Source: Alteriqipengyuania flavescens (GTDB lineage Bacteria; Pseudomonadota; Alphaproteobacteria; Sphingomonadales; Sphingomonadaceae). Taken from it: DNA of 64,000 nt. How positions within the stretch are numbered: position 1 is the stretch's first letter; every line of letters begins with the position of its first letter. Position numbers and translations under genes: made by a program. The notes under the pieces are model-generated. The model made no database searches, was not told the origin of the DNA, and saw nothing but the letters and a program-made list of their open reading frames with translations. The stretch spans positions 1,716,501-1,780,500 of the forward strand of contig NZ_CP129107.1 in NCBI RefSeq assembly GCF_030406725.1, in the 5' to 3' direction. Positions 1 to 7,662 of the stretch are shown here, in pieces.

Positions 1-45
1 CAGGGCCAGCGCGAGCGCCGCTGCGGTGGCGAGCAGCGCCCTCAC
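1..45 (-). CDS. N-terminal end of a secreted protein (partial)
   Basis: The first 45 bases, read on the minus strand, encode 15 residues starting at a GTG: an Arg followed by an almost uninterrupted Ala/Leu stretch, which is the start of a signal peptide. The GTG overlaps the TGA of the upstream cyclophilin-like gene as GTGA, a normal sign of translational coupling. The rest of the gene lies outside the window, so its function cannot be told; a second periplasmic peptidyl-prolyl isomerase is possible from context only. Confidence 0.55.
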   Translation of the reverse strand, partial: MRALLATAAALALAL

Positions 46-1001
46 GGTGCGTCTCCAGCATCCAGCCGCTCGACGGGCACGCTCACGCCGCACACGTCCA
101 CCCCCCCGGCAGGCACGCGGTAGAAGCTGTCGAAACGGTTGGCGGTGACGCCCACCATCCGCGCGAATGCCTCGCTGGTCGGGGAGAGCGTGCGGAAGCG
201 CGGCCGCTCGCCCTGCGGCAATTCGTCGGCCAGCCGCGCCCTTAATATCGGCACCCGCTGCGCCGCATCGGCATAGACGCCCGCATCGCCGGTGCCGCGC
301 GCCAGGACCGAGAGATGCTCGATCCCCGCGATGACCCGGCCAATTACGGCGATGTTGCGGTCGAGCCGGCGCGGCGCATGGCCGATCACGGCATACAGCT
401 CCGCCCCCGTGCCGGTGTTCGGCGACAGGTCCCGCGCCACGCCGACGCTGGCATAGCAATGGGTCGGCCAGATCGTGCCCTCGTTCCACGCCACCGGAAA
501 CCCGTCACGGAAGCCCGCGTGGGGCGCATAGGGATCGGTAATTCCGGGGAATGCCGCCGTGCGTCCGTCGCGCGGGCGGGGCGTCACATATTCGTTTTCC
601 GGCACGCTCAGCAGCCCATCCGGCAGCGGCTTGGCCCTGGCCGGGTCATCCTCCCCGTCGCCCCACTGCGCCACCCAGTTGTCGACCACGCGATAGACGG
701 TCGTGCCGTCCCACCAGTGCGCCCGGGCGAGCGTGCGCACGTTCCGGACCCAGCCTTCCGACAGCGGCTCCGGCATCAGCTGGATCACGATCCGGCGCGG
801 TTGCCCCGCACTATTGGGCGCCAGGTCCATGACGAGCAGGTCCTCGGGCGCAATCGCGGTCCAGTCCGCCTCGCTCGCCAGCGCGACCATGTCGGCCGGC
901 GTGGTGCCGTCGGGTTCGCCAGCGGCGACGGGCTGGGGCGGCGGGACGGTGGCGCAGGCGGCAAGCGACAGCGTGGCGGCGGCGGTAAGGAGGCTCTTCA
1001 T
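42..1001 (-). CDS. Cyclophilin-type peptidyl-prolyl isomerase lipoprotein
   Basis: Predicted 319-residue protein that begins with a lipoprotein signal (MKSLLTAAATLSLAAC; lipobox Cys at residue 16), so it should be anchored in the outer or inner membrane facing the periplasm. The body carries cyclophilin-like features: a beta strand with IVIQLMPE, then a region with RAHWWDGTTVYRVVDNWVAQ, which resembles the 'FYDGTxFHRVI..FMxQgGD' core of cis-trans prolyl isomerases. It is longer than a single cyclophilin domain (about 160 residues), with a divergent C-terminal half. An upstream in-frame extension exists, but the start was placed at the signal peptide. It is followed by another secreted-protein start overlapping by 4 bases. 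Family call is fairly secure; activity is inferred. Confidence 0.75.
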   Translation of the reverse strand: MKSLLTAAATLSLAACATVPPPQPVAAGEPDGTTPADMVALASEADWTAIAPEDLLVMDLAPNSAGQPRRIVIQLMPEPLSEGWVRNVRTLARAHWWDGTTVYRVVDNWVAQWGDGEDDPARAKPLPDGLLSVPENEYVTPRPRDGRTAAFPGITDPYAPHAGFRDGFPVAWNEGTIWPTHCYASVGVARDLSPNTGTGAELYAVIGHAPRRLDRNIAVIGRVIAGIEHLSVLARGTGDAGVYADAAQRVPILRARLADELPQGERPRFRTLSPTSEAFARMVGVTANRFDSFYRVPAGGVDVCGVSVPVERLDAGDAP

Positions 1002-1033
1002 GGCAAGGGTCTGCCACGCAGGCGGGCGCAGCG

Positions 1034-1438
1034 CTAGTCCGCCATCTCCTCCAGCGCGTGCATATCGTCGTCCGACAGGCCGAAGTGATGGCCGACCTCG
1101 TGGATCACCACATGGGCGACGAGGTGCTCCAGCGTCTCGTCTCCGCGCTCGGCCCATTCGTCCAGAATCGCGCGGCGGAACAGGCGGATTCGGGTGGGCA
1201 TGGTCCCCGAATGCTCGATAGACTGCTCGGTCAAAGCAACGCCTTCGTAAATGCCGGTGAGCTCGTAGGGATGCTCGCAGCCGACCGATTGCAGGGTCTC
1301 GTCGTCGGCATATTCCTCGACGCTGAAGACCACCGCGCCGAGGTGCTCGGCGAATTGCGGGGGCAGGCGATCCAGAGTTGCGCGGCCCATGGCTTCCATC
1401 TCGTCGGCAGAGGGGGCGAGGCCGATCGTGCGCGTCAT
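1034..1438 (-). CDS. Small zincin-like metallopeptidase family protein
   Basis: 134-residue protein with a clear HExxH zinc-site motif near the C terminus (VVIHEVGHHFGLSDDDMHAL), where the extra His and the following Asp fit the extended zincin motif. The size, the N-terminal acidic segment and the motif position fit the family formerly called DUF1025 (PF06262, possible metallopeptidase). No signal peptide is visible, so it is probably cytoplasmic. It lies 32 bases upstream of the cyclophilin lipoprotein on the same strand. Substrate unknown. Confidence 0.8.
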   Translation of the reverse strand: MTRTIGLAPSADEMEAMGRATLDRLPPQFAEHLGAVVFSVEEYADDETLQSVGCEHPYELTGIYEGVALTEQSIEHSGTMPTRIRLFRRAILDEWAERGDETLEHLVAHVVIHEVGHHFGLSDDDMHALEEMAD

Positions 1439-1500
1439 CGCCCACCCATGGCGCGACGGCCTTGCACCCGCAACCCCATACAGCTAGAGGCGCGCTTTCT

Positions 1501-1621
1501 GGTCGGCCTATCGCGCCGAGCGCTACTTGAGGCCGGCAGAAGTTGGCCTGTTGCGCGAAGCGCTGCTTGAGGCCGGAGGGTGTGTGCCTTCACCCTCGCA
1601 CTCAAGTAGCGAAGCGATAGT
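1501..1621. repeat. Imperfect direct repeat pair with an inverted partial third copy
   Basis: Two 36-base units, 1501-1536 and 1541-1576, match at 29 of 36 positions with a 40-base period; both end in CTTGAGGCCGG. At about 1601-1621 part of the unit returns in inverted orientation (CTCAAGTAGCG...CGATAG), so the whole tract could fold into an imperfect hairpin. It lies between the zincin gene and tRNA-Ser, outside the integrated element. It may be a small REP-like palindromic repeat or a transcription end for the flanking genes; no T-run is seen. Confidence 0.5.
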
Positions 1622-1635
1622 GCAAACGGGAATGC

Positions 1636-1726
1636 GGAGCGGTGGCCGAGTGGTCGAAGGCGCACGCCTGGAAAGTGTGTATACGGTAACCCCGTATCGT
1701 GGGTTCGAATCCCACCCGCTCCGCCA
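1636..1726 (+). tRNA. tRNA-Ser (anticodon GGA)
   Basis: 91-nt class II tRNA. The acceptor stem GGAGCGG pairs perfectly with CCGCTCC; discriminator G and an encoded CCA follow. The anticodon stem (CACGC/GTGTG) encloses the loop CTGGAAA, giving anticodon GGA, which reads UCC/UCU. A long variable arm (TACGGTAACCCCGTA region) is typical of tRNA-Ser. The T arm is GTGGG-TTCGAAT-CCCAC. The 3' end doubles as the attachment site of the integrated element and stays complete on this side. Confidence 0.95.
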
Positions 1727-1727
1727 C
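1704..1727 (+). repeat. Left attachment site (attL), 24-bp direct repeat
   Basis: Begins TTCGAATCCCACCCGCTCCG and continues CCAC. It covers the T-loop, the 3' half of the T stem, the acceptor 3' strand and CCA of tRNA-Ser plus one base. It is identical to 50689-50712. Because the complete tRNA lies on this side, insertion regenerated a functional gene. Confidence 0.9.
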
Positions 1728-1885
1728 CGGCCTTTGTAAGGCCTTCCAATCCTCTCCAATCTCGTGCGGAAGGCTTTACAATTCCGCCATTTCCGACTCC
1801 TATGGTGTCCAACGCTGCCCATCCCTAGCCGAACGAAGGTGGGGGTAAATTGGGGGTATTGGCCCGAAGGTATTGGGGGTATCGG

Positions 1886-3199
1886 ATGTTGACGGACAAG
1901 GCGGTGCGAGCGGCTGCGGCGAGAGAAAAGGCTTACAAGCTTGCCGACAGCCGCGGTTTGCACCTGCACATAGCAGTGAGCGGACATAAAAGTTGGCGCT
2001 ATAAATACCGTTTCGACAAGAAAGAACGCCTCCTTACCCTAGGTGCTTACCCCGAACTGTCCTTGGCCGATGCTCGTGAAAAGCGCGACGAAGCGAAAAA
2101 AATTCTACGCGCTGGCCGCGACCCTCGGCACAGCGCCACGCGTAACCGGCTGGTGGGCCAAAACGAACCGGCAGCGTCGTTCGAAAATGTGGCCCGCGAA
2201 TGGCATGCATTGCAGATTGACCGCTGGAAACCGGTTCACGCGAACGATGTAATCACCAGTTTAGAACGCGATGTCTTTCCTCACCTAGGCGCAATGCCTC
2301 TGGAAGAAATCGACAAGCCCTTATTGTTGTCGATCTTGCGCAAGATCGAAAACCGTGGGGCTATCGAGACGGCCCGGCGCATCAAGCAGCGTGTGGCCGC
2401 CATCTACCGCTTTGCCAACGCAAAGGGCGCGAAGCTCGAAAACCCCGCGACCGATATCAATGATGCGCTGAAGCCGTTACCGCCATCGAAGCGATACCCA
2501 GCCCTGACGAAGATAGACGAAATCCGGACCCTGATAGGAGACATCGACCGTGCTGGCGCTTCGCCGGTCAATCGTCTGGCAGGTCGCCTACTCGCGCTGA
2601 CGGCGCAGCGCCCCGGCATGGTCCGTTTCATGGAGTGGGAAGACATAACCGGTATCGACTGGGGCGACAGCAGTTCGGAAAGCGGCACGGCATTATGGAA
2701 GGTCCCGGCTGAGAAAATTAAGCAGGAACTTCAACTTCGTAGCGACGAAGCCTTTGAGCACCCGGTCCCGCTCTCCGCCCAAGCGGTCGAAGCACTTAGG
2801 GCAGTCCGCTGGTTGACGGGACGATCGCCATTCGTCTTCCCGGGTGCGCGATCGGGGCTCAAGCCGATCAGCGAGAACGCTATCGGGTATTTGTACAACC
2901 GGGAAGGTTATAAGGGGCTGCACGTGCCACACGGCTGGCGCTCCAGCTTTTCAACCATAATGAACGAACAGGCCGAGCGCGATCTTGGCAGCGATGTGCG
3001 GTTACTCGCCGATCGCATGATTATCGATCTGATGCTCGCACATACGCCGAAGGGCATGAGCGCCAGCGAGCTTCGCTACAACCGTGCCGCATATATGCCT
3101 CGCCGGCGAGAACTCGCTCAGCGCTGGGCCGACATGATTCTTGAAGGCGCTATCACACCGGAAGAAATTATTGATAGTCCGCGTCGCAAGCGGCGCTAA
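1886..3199 (+). CDS. int: P4-type tyrosine site-specific integrase
   Basis: 437-residue phage-integrase-family recombinase that would catalyse insertion into and excision from tRNA-Ser. The N terminus matches the DUF4102 arm domain of P4-like integrases (MLTDKAVRAA...YKLADSRGLHLHI, then RYRFDKKERLLTLGAYPELSLADAREKR). The catalytic domain shows the first Arg in TAQRPGMVRF (about residue 242), the HxxR box as HGWRSS, and a C-terminal Tyr in the YNRAAYMPRRR region. The ATG at 1886 was chosen because the arm domain starts there; an in-frame upstream ATG at 1850 adds non-conserved residues and lies next to attL. Its last 4 bases overlap the convergent AlpA-like gene. Confidence 0.93.
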   Translation: MLTDKAVRAAAAREKAYKLADSRGLHLHIAVSGHKSWRYKYRFDKKERLLTLGAYPELSLADAREKRDEAKKILRAGRDPRHSATRNRLVGQNEPAASFENVAREWHALQIDRWKPVHANDVITSLERDVFPHLGAMPLEEIDKPLLLSILRKIENRGAIETARRIKQRVAAIYRFANAKGAKLENPATDINDALKPLPPSKRYPALTKIDEIRTLIGDIDRAGASPVNRLAGRLLALTAQRPGMVRFMEWEDITGIDWGDSSSESGTALWKVPAEKIKQELQLRSDEAFEHPVPLSAQAVEALRAVRWLTGRSPFVFPGARSGLKPISENAIGYLYNREGYKGLHVPHGWRSSFSTIMNEQAERDLGSDVRLLADRMIIDLMLAHTPKGMSASELRYNRAAYMPRRRELAQRWADMILEGAITPEEIIDSPRRKRR

Positions 3200-3984
3200 C
3201 GATCTCCGCGCTTCCCGGCCTGCTCTTCGATCCATGCCAGAACTTCCGTTTTCTTCCACCTGGTGCTTGAGCCCAGTTTGATGCCTTCCGGAAAAGCTCC
3301 CTTTTTCACGTCGGCGTAGATTGTCGAAGTACTTCTACCGATCAGTTCACTTACCTCGCTGACGGTAAGCAATAACGGACCCACGCCTGGGGGATCACCT
3401 GCGCCTTGCTTATTGTAGGATTTATCAGATTCCAGGCTCGCGCTTTGCGGAAGCTCACTTTTCCATCGTCGCTCGGCGACGGCTCGTTGCGCGCGCAACT
3501 GTGGATCGACGATCTCCTCGACTTGGCGACTGGTTAGAAAGCCTAGCGGTTTCAACCCGGCTAGCCATTCGTCGAATTGTGGTCGGTCGATAAAGATACG
3601 ATGGGAGGGCGGTGACTCAATTTCCGACCAATGATCGAGATTCAATGCGCCGGTGGCGAAACGGTTAAGCGGGTCGTCGATTTCCCAAGCGGTTGGTGAA
3701 ATGGCAACGACATCGCCACCACCCAGCGGTCGCGCGAAAGTGGCTATGCGACCATTTACGAACATTCGCGTCATATGTTCGGCATCGTGCCTTACAAGAT
3801 CGCGAGCAGCGTCATTCTCACCATCATCAGCGGGAGCTGAAAATATTTCCGGCAGCTCATGGGAAGCGAAGCCCGCTCGTACACGCACCACGTCCGAGAA
3901 AGCAGCAGTCAATGCAGTGCGACCATCAGAGACCAATGATGTCCGCCCTTCGTATGGCGACCACGGAGGAATTCTATCGGTCAT
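3196..3984 (-). CDS. AlpA-like excisionase/regulator with a long N-terminal extension
   Basis: 262-residue protein whose last 55 residues form an AlpA/MerR-like winged HTH (TVSEVSELIGRSTSTIYADV, then GAFPEGIKLGSSTRWKKTEV and AWIEEQ). In P4-like elements a stand-alone 65-80 residue AlpA acts as excisionase or integrase activator. Here it is joined to an unfamiliar N-terminal part of about 200 residues with no recognised domain. Convergent with and overlapping the integrase by 4 bases, it is well placed to be the recombination directionality factor. The HTH call is secure; the role of the N-terminal part is unknown. Confidence 0.75.
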   Translation of the reverse strand: MTDRIPPWSPYEGRTSLVSDGRTALTAAFSDVVRVRAGFASHELPEIFSAPADDGENDAARDLVRHDAEHMTRMFVNGRIATFARPLGGGDVVAISPTAWEIDDPLNRFATGALNLDHWSEIESPPSHRIFIDRPQFDEWLAGLKPLGFLTSRQVEEIVDPQLRAQRAVAERRWKSELPQSASLESDKSYNKQGAGDPPGVGPLLLTVSEVSELIGRSTSTIYADVKKGAFPEGIKLGSSTRWKKTEVLAWIEEQAGKRGDR

Positions 3985-4340
3985 TGAAATAGGCTAGCAG
4001 AAGATCTTCGCAACGGAAGGCAGCTTCGCGCCCCAATATCGGTCATTGCAGTCCGCCCGCCGATTGCCCGAAAGCAGACATATCTTTCGATCAGCCCGAA
4101 CAGCCGGGCCTTAGGACTTTCCTGCCGGTCGGCACCGCAACAGGAAATGTCCGGTTACACCGATACCGACCATTCTAAGATGCGCTTAAGTTCTGTCTGC
4201 AAGGTTCGGTCTCGCGGTCAGTTCGTAATGGCAGGTTATAGAATCGTAATCCGATCCCGGCTTTGGCGTGATCCCCTTCTCAAAATGGTTCAGCAGATCT
4301 TTGCTGGCATATTTCGCGATGCGGATCGCCTCACGGCCGG
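3985..4340. other. Gap between AlpA-like gene and the Argonaute gene
   Basis: 356 bases separating two minus-strand genes; it must hold the AlpA-like gene's promoter and the end of the SPARDA operon. I see no convincing promoter or T-tailed hairpin. On the minus strand a frame overlapping the pAgo 3' end stays open to 4186 (ending ...ARPNLADRT) with plausible composition (GREAIRIAKYASKDLLNHFE) but no good start codon; it may be a gene remnant. Confidence 0.4.
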
Positions 4341-5801
4341 TCAGATGTATTTGCGGTAGTCGGTGCTCTCGACCTGGCCTTCCTTCATGTATTTCAAAAT
4401 CTCGCCGACCATGCGTGCCGCCCGGATGGGGATGGGAAGGCGCTGATTCATCTGGGTCGAGTTCCAGTTGATCTTGGTGAGGGAGAACACCTCCTCGGCC
4501 AGCTGAGAGACGGTGCTGTCGCAGCTCGGATGGGGGCATAGCAGCAGCGGGCGTGGATCGTACATGCCGGGGTAGGTACCATAATAGGGCATGCTCCCAT
4601 TTGTGTAGAGCAGGCCGTTCCCGCCGAGGTCGACGAAGGTGCCGCGGAGGACAGGATAGTTTCCGTCGCGGAGCAGCTTAACCGAGTAAGACTCTTGGAC
4701 CCAGACAAGGTCACGCATCTCGGTACCGGCAGCCTCAAGCGCCTCCAAGATGCCATCGGCCTCATCGTCCTTGAAGCGCGACGTCTTCAACACGATCACC
4801 CTTGCTGGGAGCGTCTTGTGGTGAGTCTTGTAAGCGGCGAGTACGTTCTCGACGATCTCGCGCGCGTCCTCGCGCGTCATGTAGGGATGGCGCCCGCGGC
4901 TTTCGGTGTAGGCGCGCTTGCCCTTCAGCACGAAGCCGCGGCCTCGCTCGTCAAACATCTGGGCGGCGCTGGTGAAGAGCTGCTGGCCCCCAGCTTCGCG
5001 GTAGAAGCTGATGCCGATATAGCAGGCGGTGAACTCGCCCTCCTTCGGCATGCGCCGCCAGGGAATTCGCCCGCTACCCTTATAATAGAGCGTGGTAAGC
5101 AGGTTCCAGCTGCGGCCGGCCACGTCCTGGATCTTCCTGGCGCTGCTCTCCTTGATCTTCTGCGGGATCGACACCTTGTCGTCGACCGTATCCTCCCAGA
5201 CGATCTGGATCGGGAAGGCGAGATGCATCGCGCGCGCCTTCAGCATACCCCGGAAGTTCGGCGCGTCCGAACCGCTGCTATCGTCCTTCTCGGTCGTGCC
5301 ACCCGCATCCACCTTCGCGTTCCACACTCGTTCCAGCAGTCGCACTGGCAGCGCGACGATCGCCACATCGGGGCGGTTGCCGCCATCGGCGAGGGCTTCG
5401 AGCTCGGCGACGATCTCGTCCACCGCCATCTCGACGGCCTTCTGGTGGTCGGGTTCCTTCGCGATCCTATCGAGCTTACTCTGTGAAAGCGCCGCCGTGG
5501 CGCCTTCCTCAATCTCGAAGCGGCAGCGGTATGGGCTTTGGTTGCCCAAGCCTGGGAACGCCGGATGCATGTTAGGGTGCTTCTCGGACTTGCCATCGAC
5601 GCCGCTCGCAGCCGTCTCGAGGAATTTCCGCGTGTCCTCGATCGTCTTGGCGTTGCCCACTACGCCGATCTTGATGACGTCCCCAACGAACGGCTGGAGA
5701 GGTCCAGCCTCGAACAGGCCGAGGCGGGGATCGGGATGGTAATGATGGTCACCGAACTCCAATTCGGGTTCCTTGAAGATTCGAGTGTCGAAGGAGTTCA
5801 T
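4341..5801 (-). CDS. Short prokaryotic Argonaute (MID-PIWI), SPARDA type
   Basis: 486-residue short pAgo. Short pAgos keep only MID and PIWI domains, bind a guide and recognise target nucleic acid but do not cut it. The MID-like part contains the basic phosphate-pocket region ([20 protein letters not shown], about 216-234, then [14 protein letters not shown]), and the PIWI core begins at [10 protein letters not shown] (260-269). There the first catalytic Asp position reads Ser265, and the [13 protein letters not shown] strand lacks a catalytic Asp, so slicing is predicted absent. The C terminus ([17 protein letters not shown]) has the usual PIWI ending. The start overlaps the stop of the DUF4365-APAZ gene by 4 bases, the standard two-gene operon of SPARDA systems. 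The family call rests on the pair as well as this protein. Confidence 0.88.
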   Translation of the reverse strand: MNSFDTRIFKEPELEFGDHHYHPDPRLGLFEAGPLQPFVGDVIKIGVVGNAKTIEDTRKFLETAASGVDGKSEKHPNMHPAFPGLGNQSPYRCRFEIEEGATAALSQSKLDRIAKEPDHQKAVEMAVDEIVAELEALADGGNRPDVAIVALPVRLLERVWNAKVDAGGTTEKDDSSGSDAPNFRGMLKARAMHLAFPIQIVWEDTVDDKVSIPQKIKESSARKIQDVAGRSWNLLTTLYYKGSGRIPWRRMPKEGEFTACYIGISFYREAGGQQLFTSAAQMFDERGRGFVLKGKRAYTESRGRHPYMTREDAREIVENVLAAYKTHHKTLPARVIVLKTSRFKDDEADGILEALEAAGTEMRDLVWVQESYSVKLLRDGNYPVLRGTFVDLGGNGLLYTNGSMPYYGTYPGMYDPRPLLLCPHPSCDSTVSQLAEEVFSLTKINWNSTQMNQRLPIPIRAARMVGEILKYMKEGQVESTDYRKYI

Positions 5802-7132
5802 GCGAATAGCCCCTCCTGCTGATCGGATGCCTCAGCCTTCTTTTTTCCGCCTCCCCAGCCGTCCTCTGGGACTCGCGTCTCAAGCTGAACCGTAGGCGGC
5901 TCACCGAAGCGGAGCCTAGGTTCCGTCGTCATCTCCACGCCGAAAAGGCCGCCAGCGGCCCGCTCGGCATCTCGGTCAGCCTGGGTCAGGAAGCGATGCC
6001 ACATGATGACCTGTCCCCGCAGCGCCGCACTTTTGTCGAGCCGCTTTTTTCCGGCGAGAAGGGCGCCGGGATGCGGATGGGGCGTAAAGCCGTTGGTGGT
6101 GAAGTAGTAGGTGGGCGAGACGATCAGATACCACCTGTCGCCGAGGCGCTCGAAGCGCGGCGAGAAGGCGTGGTGGCGGACAAACGAGACCCTGCCGTCC
6201 TCTTTATCGCTCATGGCGACCATCACCACGTCAGCATCGGTCTTCTTCTTGGCGGATTCATAGGCGAAATTGCGGGGAACGTCCTTCTCCATCGCCCGGA
6301 AGTAGAGGATCTTGCGGTCCTTGCTCCAGTTTAGATCGTCACGCGTCTGGTGCCGAAGTGCCTGACGCAGCAGGTGCATGAACCGGTTCTGCTCGTCGAC
6401 GTCGTCGTGGAAGGCCAGGTCGACGGTGTCGATGGCGTCGACCTGGTCGAGATCCACGATCTGGCTGCAGGCCGAACTGCGGGGGTCGTGGAACGACCAG
6501 AAAGTCCCACCCGCGATGGACCAGTCGAAGCGGGGCGTGTCCTCACCGTCGAGTAGGGTCGCGGTCGCACGTCGACCATCGTATGGAGTGGAGGCGACGT
6601 AGATCTCCTTCGGGAGCTCAATCGGCAAGATGTTGACCAGCGCCTCCTCGCCGCCGCCGAGGGCGGGGACGTAGTAGCCGAACCCGGCCTTCGGCACGGT
6701 CAGGCCCGCGAGCCGGTTGACGCTGCTGTTGTCGAGCACGTCGGCGGCCTTGTCGATCTGCAGGCGCCGTTCCGCCTGGTCACTGTCCCGCGATACCTCC
6801 TTCCAGTAGAAACTGTTGTCCGACCTCCGGAAGAAGACGACGATCACCGGCAGGTTCGATCCCTTCCAGTAGTCGAGATCCTGCCGACGAAGCAGATAGG
6901 CGAACCCGTCGTCGGTCTCAGAGGCGTAGCGCCCATCATCCTTGGCCTTCACTTGGACCGCGATCATCCGGGCCATAGGCTGGCCCTTTTCCATCACCTC
7001 GGCGATTCCGTCGATGCCGGCCTCCAACCTCGATCTGCCGTCGAACTGGAAGCCCATGGACAGAAAGCGGCCACGGACGGCGTTCTCGCCGATCTCGCCA
7101 AGTATCTGATTAGGAGTGAGCTGCTTTGGCAT
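5798..7132 (-). CDS. DUF4365 (DREN)-APAZ effector nuclease of a SPARDA system
   Basis: 444-residue partner of the short Argonaute. The N-terminal 150 residues match DUF4365, a PD-(D/E)xK-like nuclease: GEIGENAV (12-19), then GIDGIAEV with Asp41, and AVQVKAK with Gln60 and Lys62. The remaining 300 residues are consistent with an APAZ domain, which stands in for the PAZ/N lobes and holds the pAgo. In described SPARDA systems, guide-directed recognition of invader DNA unleashes this nuclease to degrade DNA and RNA indiscriminately, giving abortive protection. It is first in the operon; translation is probably coupled to the Argonaute through the ATGA overlap at 5798-5801. A SIR2 or TIR effector, as in other short-pAgo systems, is excluded by the N-terminal motif. 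Confidence 0.88.
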   Translation of the reverse strand: MPKQLTPNQILGEIGENAVRGRFLSMGFQFDGRSRLEAGIDGIAEVMEKGQPMARMIAVQVKAKDDGRYASETDDGFAYLLRRQDLDYWKGSNLPVIVVFFRRSDNSFYWKEVSRDSDQAERRLQIDKAADVLDNSSVNRLAGLTVPKAGFGYYVPALGGGEEALVNILPIELPKEIYVASTPYDGRRATATLLDGEDTPRFDWSIAGGTFWSFHDPRSSACSQIVDLDQVDAIDTVDLAFHDDVDEQNRFMHLLRQALRHQTRDDLNWSKDRKILYFRAMEKDVPRNFAYESAKKKTDADVVMVAMSDKEDGRVSFVRHHAFSPRFERLGDRWYLIVSPTYYFTTNGFTPHPHPGALLAGKKRLDKSAALRGQVIMWHRFLTQADRDAERAAGGLFGVEMTTEPRLRFGEPPTVQLETRVPEDGWGGGKKKAEASDQQEGLFA

Positions 7133-7662
7133 GTGGGTAGACTAGAACAATATGTGAACCTCCAACAAGAAAATGATTTGCATGAAACTAGGCTGCACGA
7201 GACAGATGAACGCACACGCTCCGTGCGACGGTTCCCGCCGGTCAGCCCGCCGCAAACCAAATGACCGCTCCTGTCAAATTGCGACATTCGCGCCGCCAGA
7301 AGCGAACGACTGACCCTGGTCGCGGGCCGCCATTGTTCAGTGGCGATCGAACGGCAGCTTCCCGCCTTTCGCGGCCCGGAACCTGCCTTTCAGCAAACGG
7401 CCCATGATTTGTCATCGAGTGCAGGCGTGCTGACGGTCGAACTCGGGAAGTCAATATCGTATTGATGATGCCCGAAAATTAGCGTGGAACGCCGACGTCG
7501 CTGGACCTTAAATAGCCTTTCAGTGCAGCGGACAACATGGCCGCAACGCAACCCCCACGTGGGATAAGCTACGCCAGATTTCCTCCGCTTGGACAATTGG
7601 GCGCGATCGCCCAAGCAAGTTAGCTGTGGAACAGAAGCTGCAGCGTGCCCATATGCTAAGCC
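7133..7662. other. Divergent intergenic region between SPARDA operon and ABC1 kinase gene
   Basis: 530 bases between divergent genes, so it should hold the promoters of both the SPARDA operon (minus) and the ABC1 gene (plus). No RNA gene or convincing coding frame is seen. A perfect inverted repeat lies at 7597-7614. AT-rich patches at about 7140-7190 (next to the SPARDA start) and 7440-7480 are the likeliest promoter zones. Confidence 0.4.
7597..7614. repeat. Short perfect inverted repeat upstream of ABC1 gene
   Basis: TTGGGCG-CGAT-CGCCCAA: 7-bp arms around a 4-base loop, 49 bases before the ATG at 7663. There is no T-run, so an operator or an mRNA leader hairpin is likelier than a terminator. 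Confidence 0.4.

Noticed and set aside
315..1221. Plus-strand open frames across the cyclophilin-like gene
   Set aside because: Arg/Pro-rich translations with no start signals; the minus-strand gene has a lipobox and domain motifs.
4341..7132. SPARTA (TIR-APAZ) or SIR2-APAZ system
   Set aside because: The effector N terminus has DUF4365 nuclease motifs (Asp41, Gln60, Lys62) and no TIR or Sir2 nucleotide-binding pattern.
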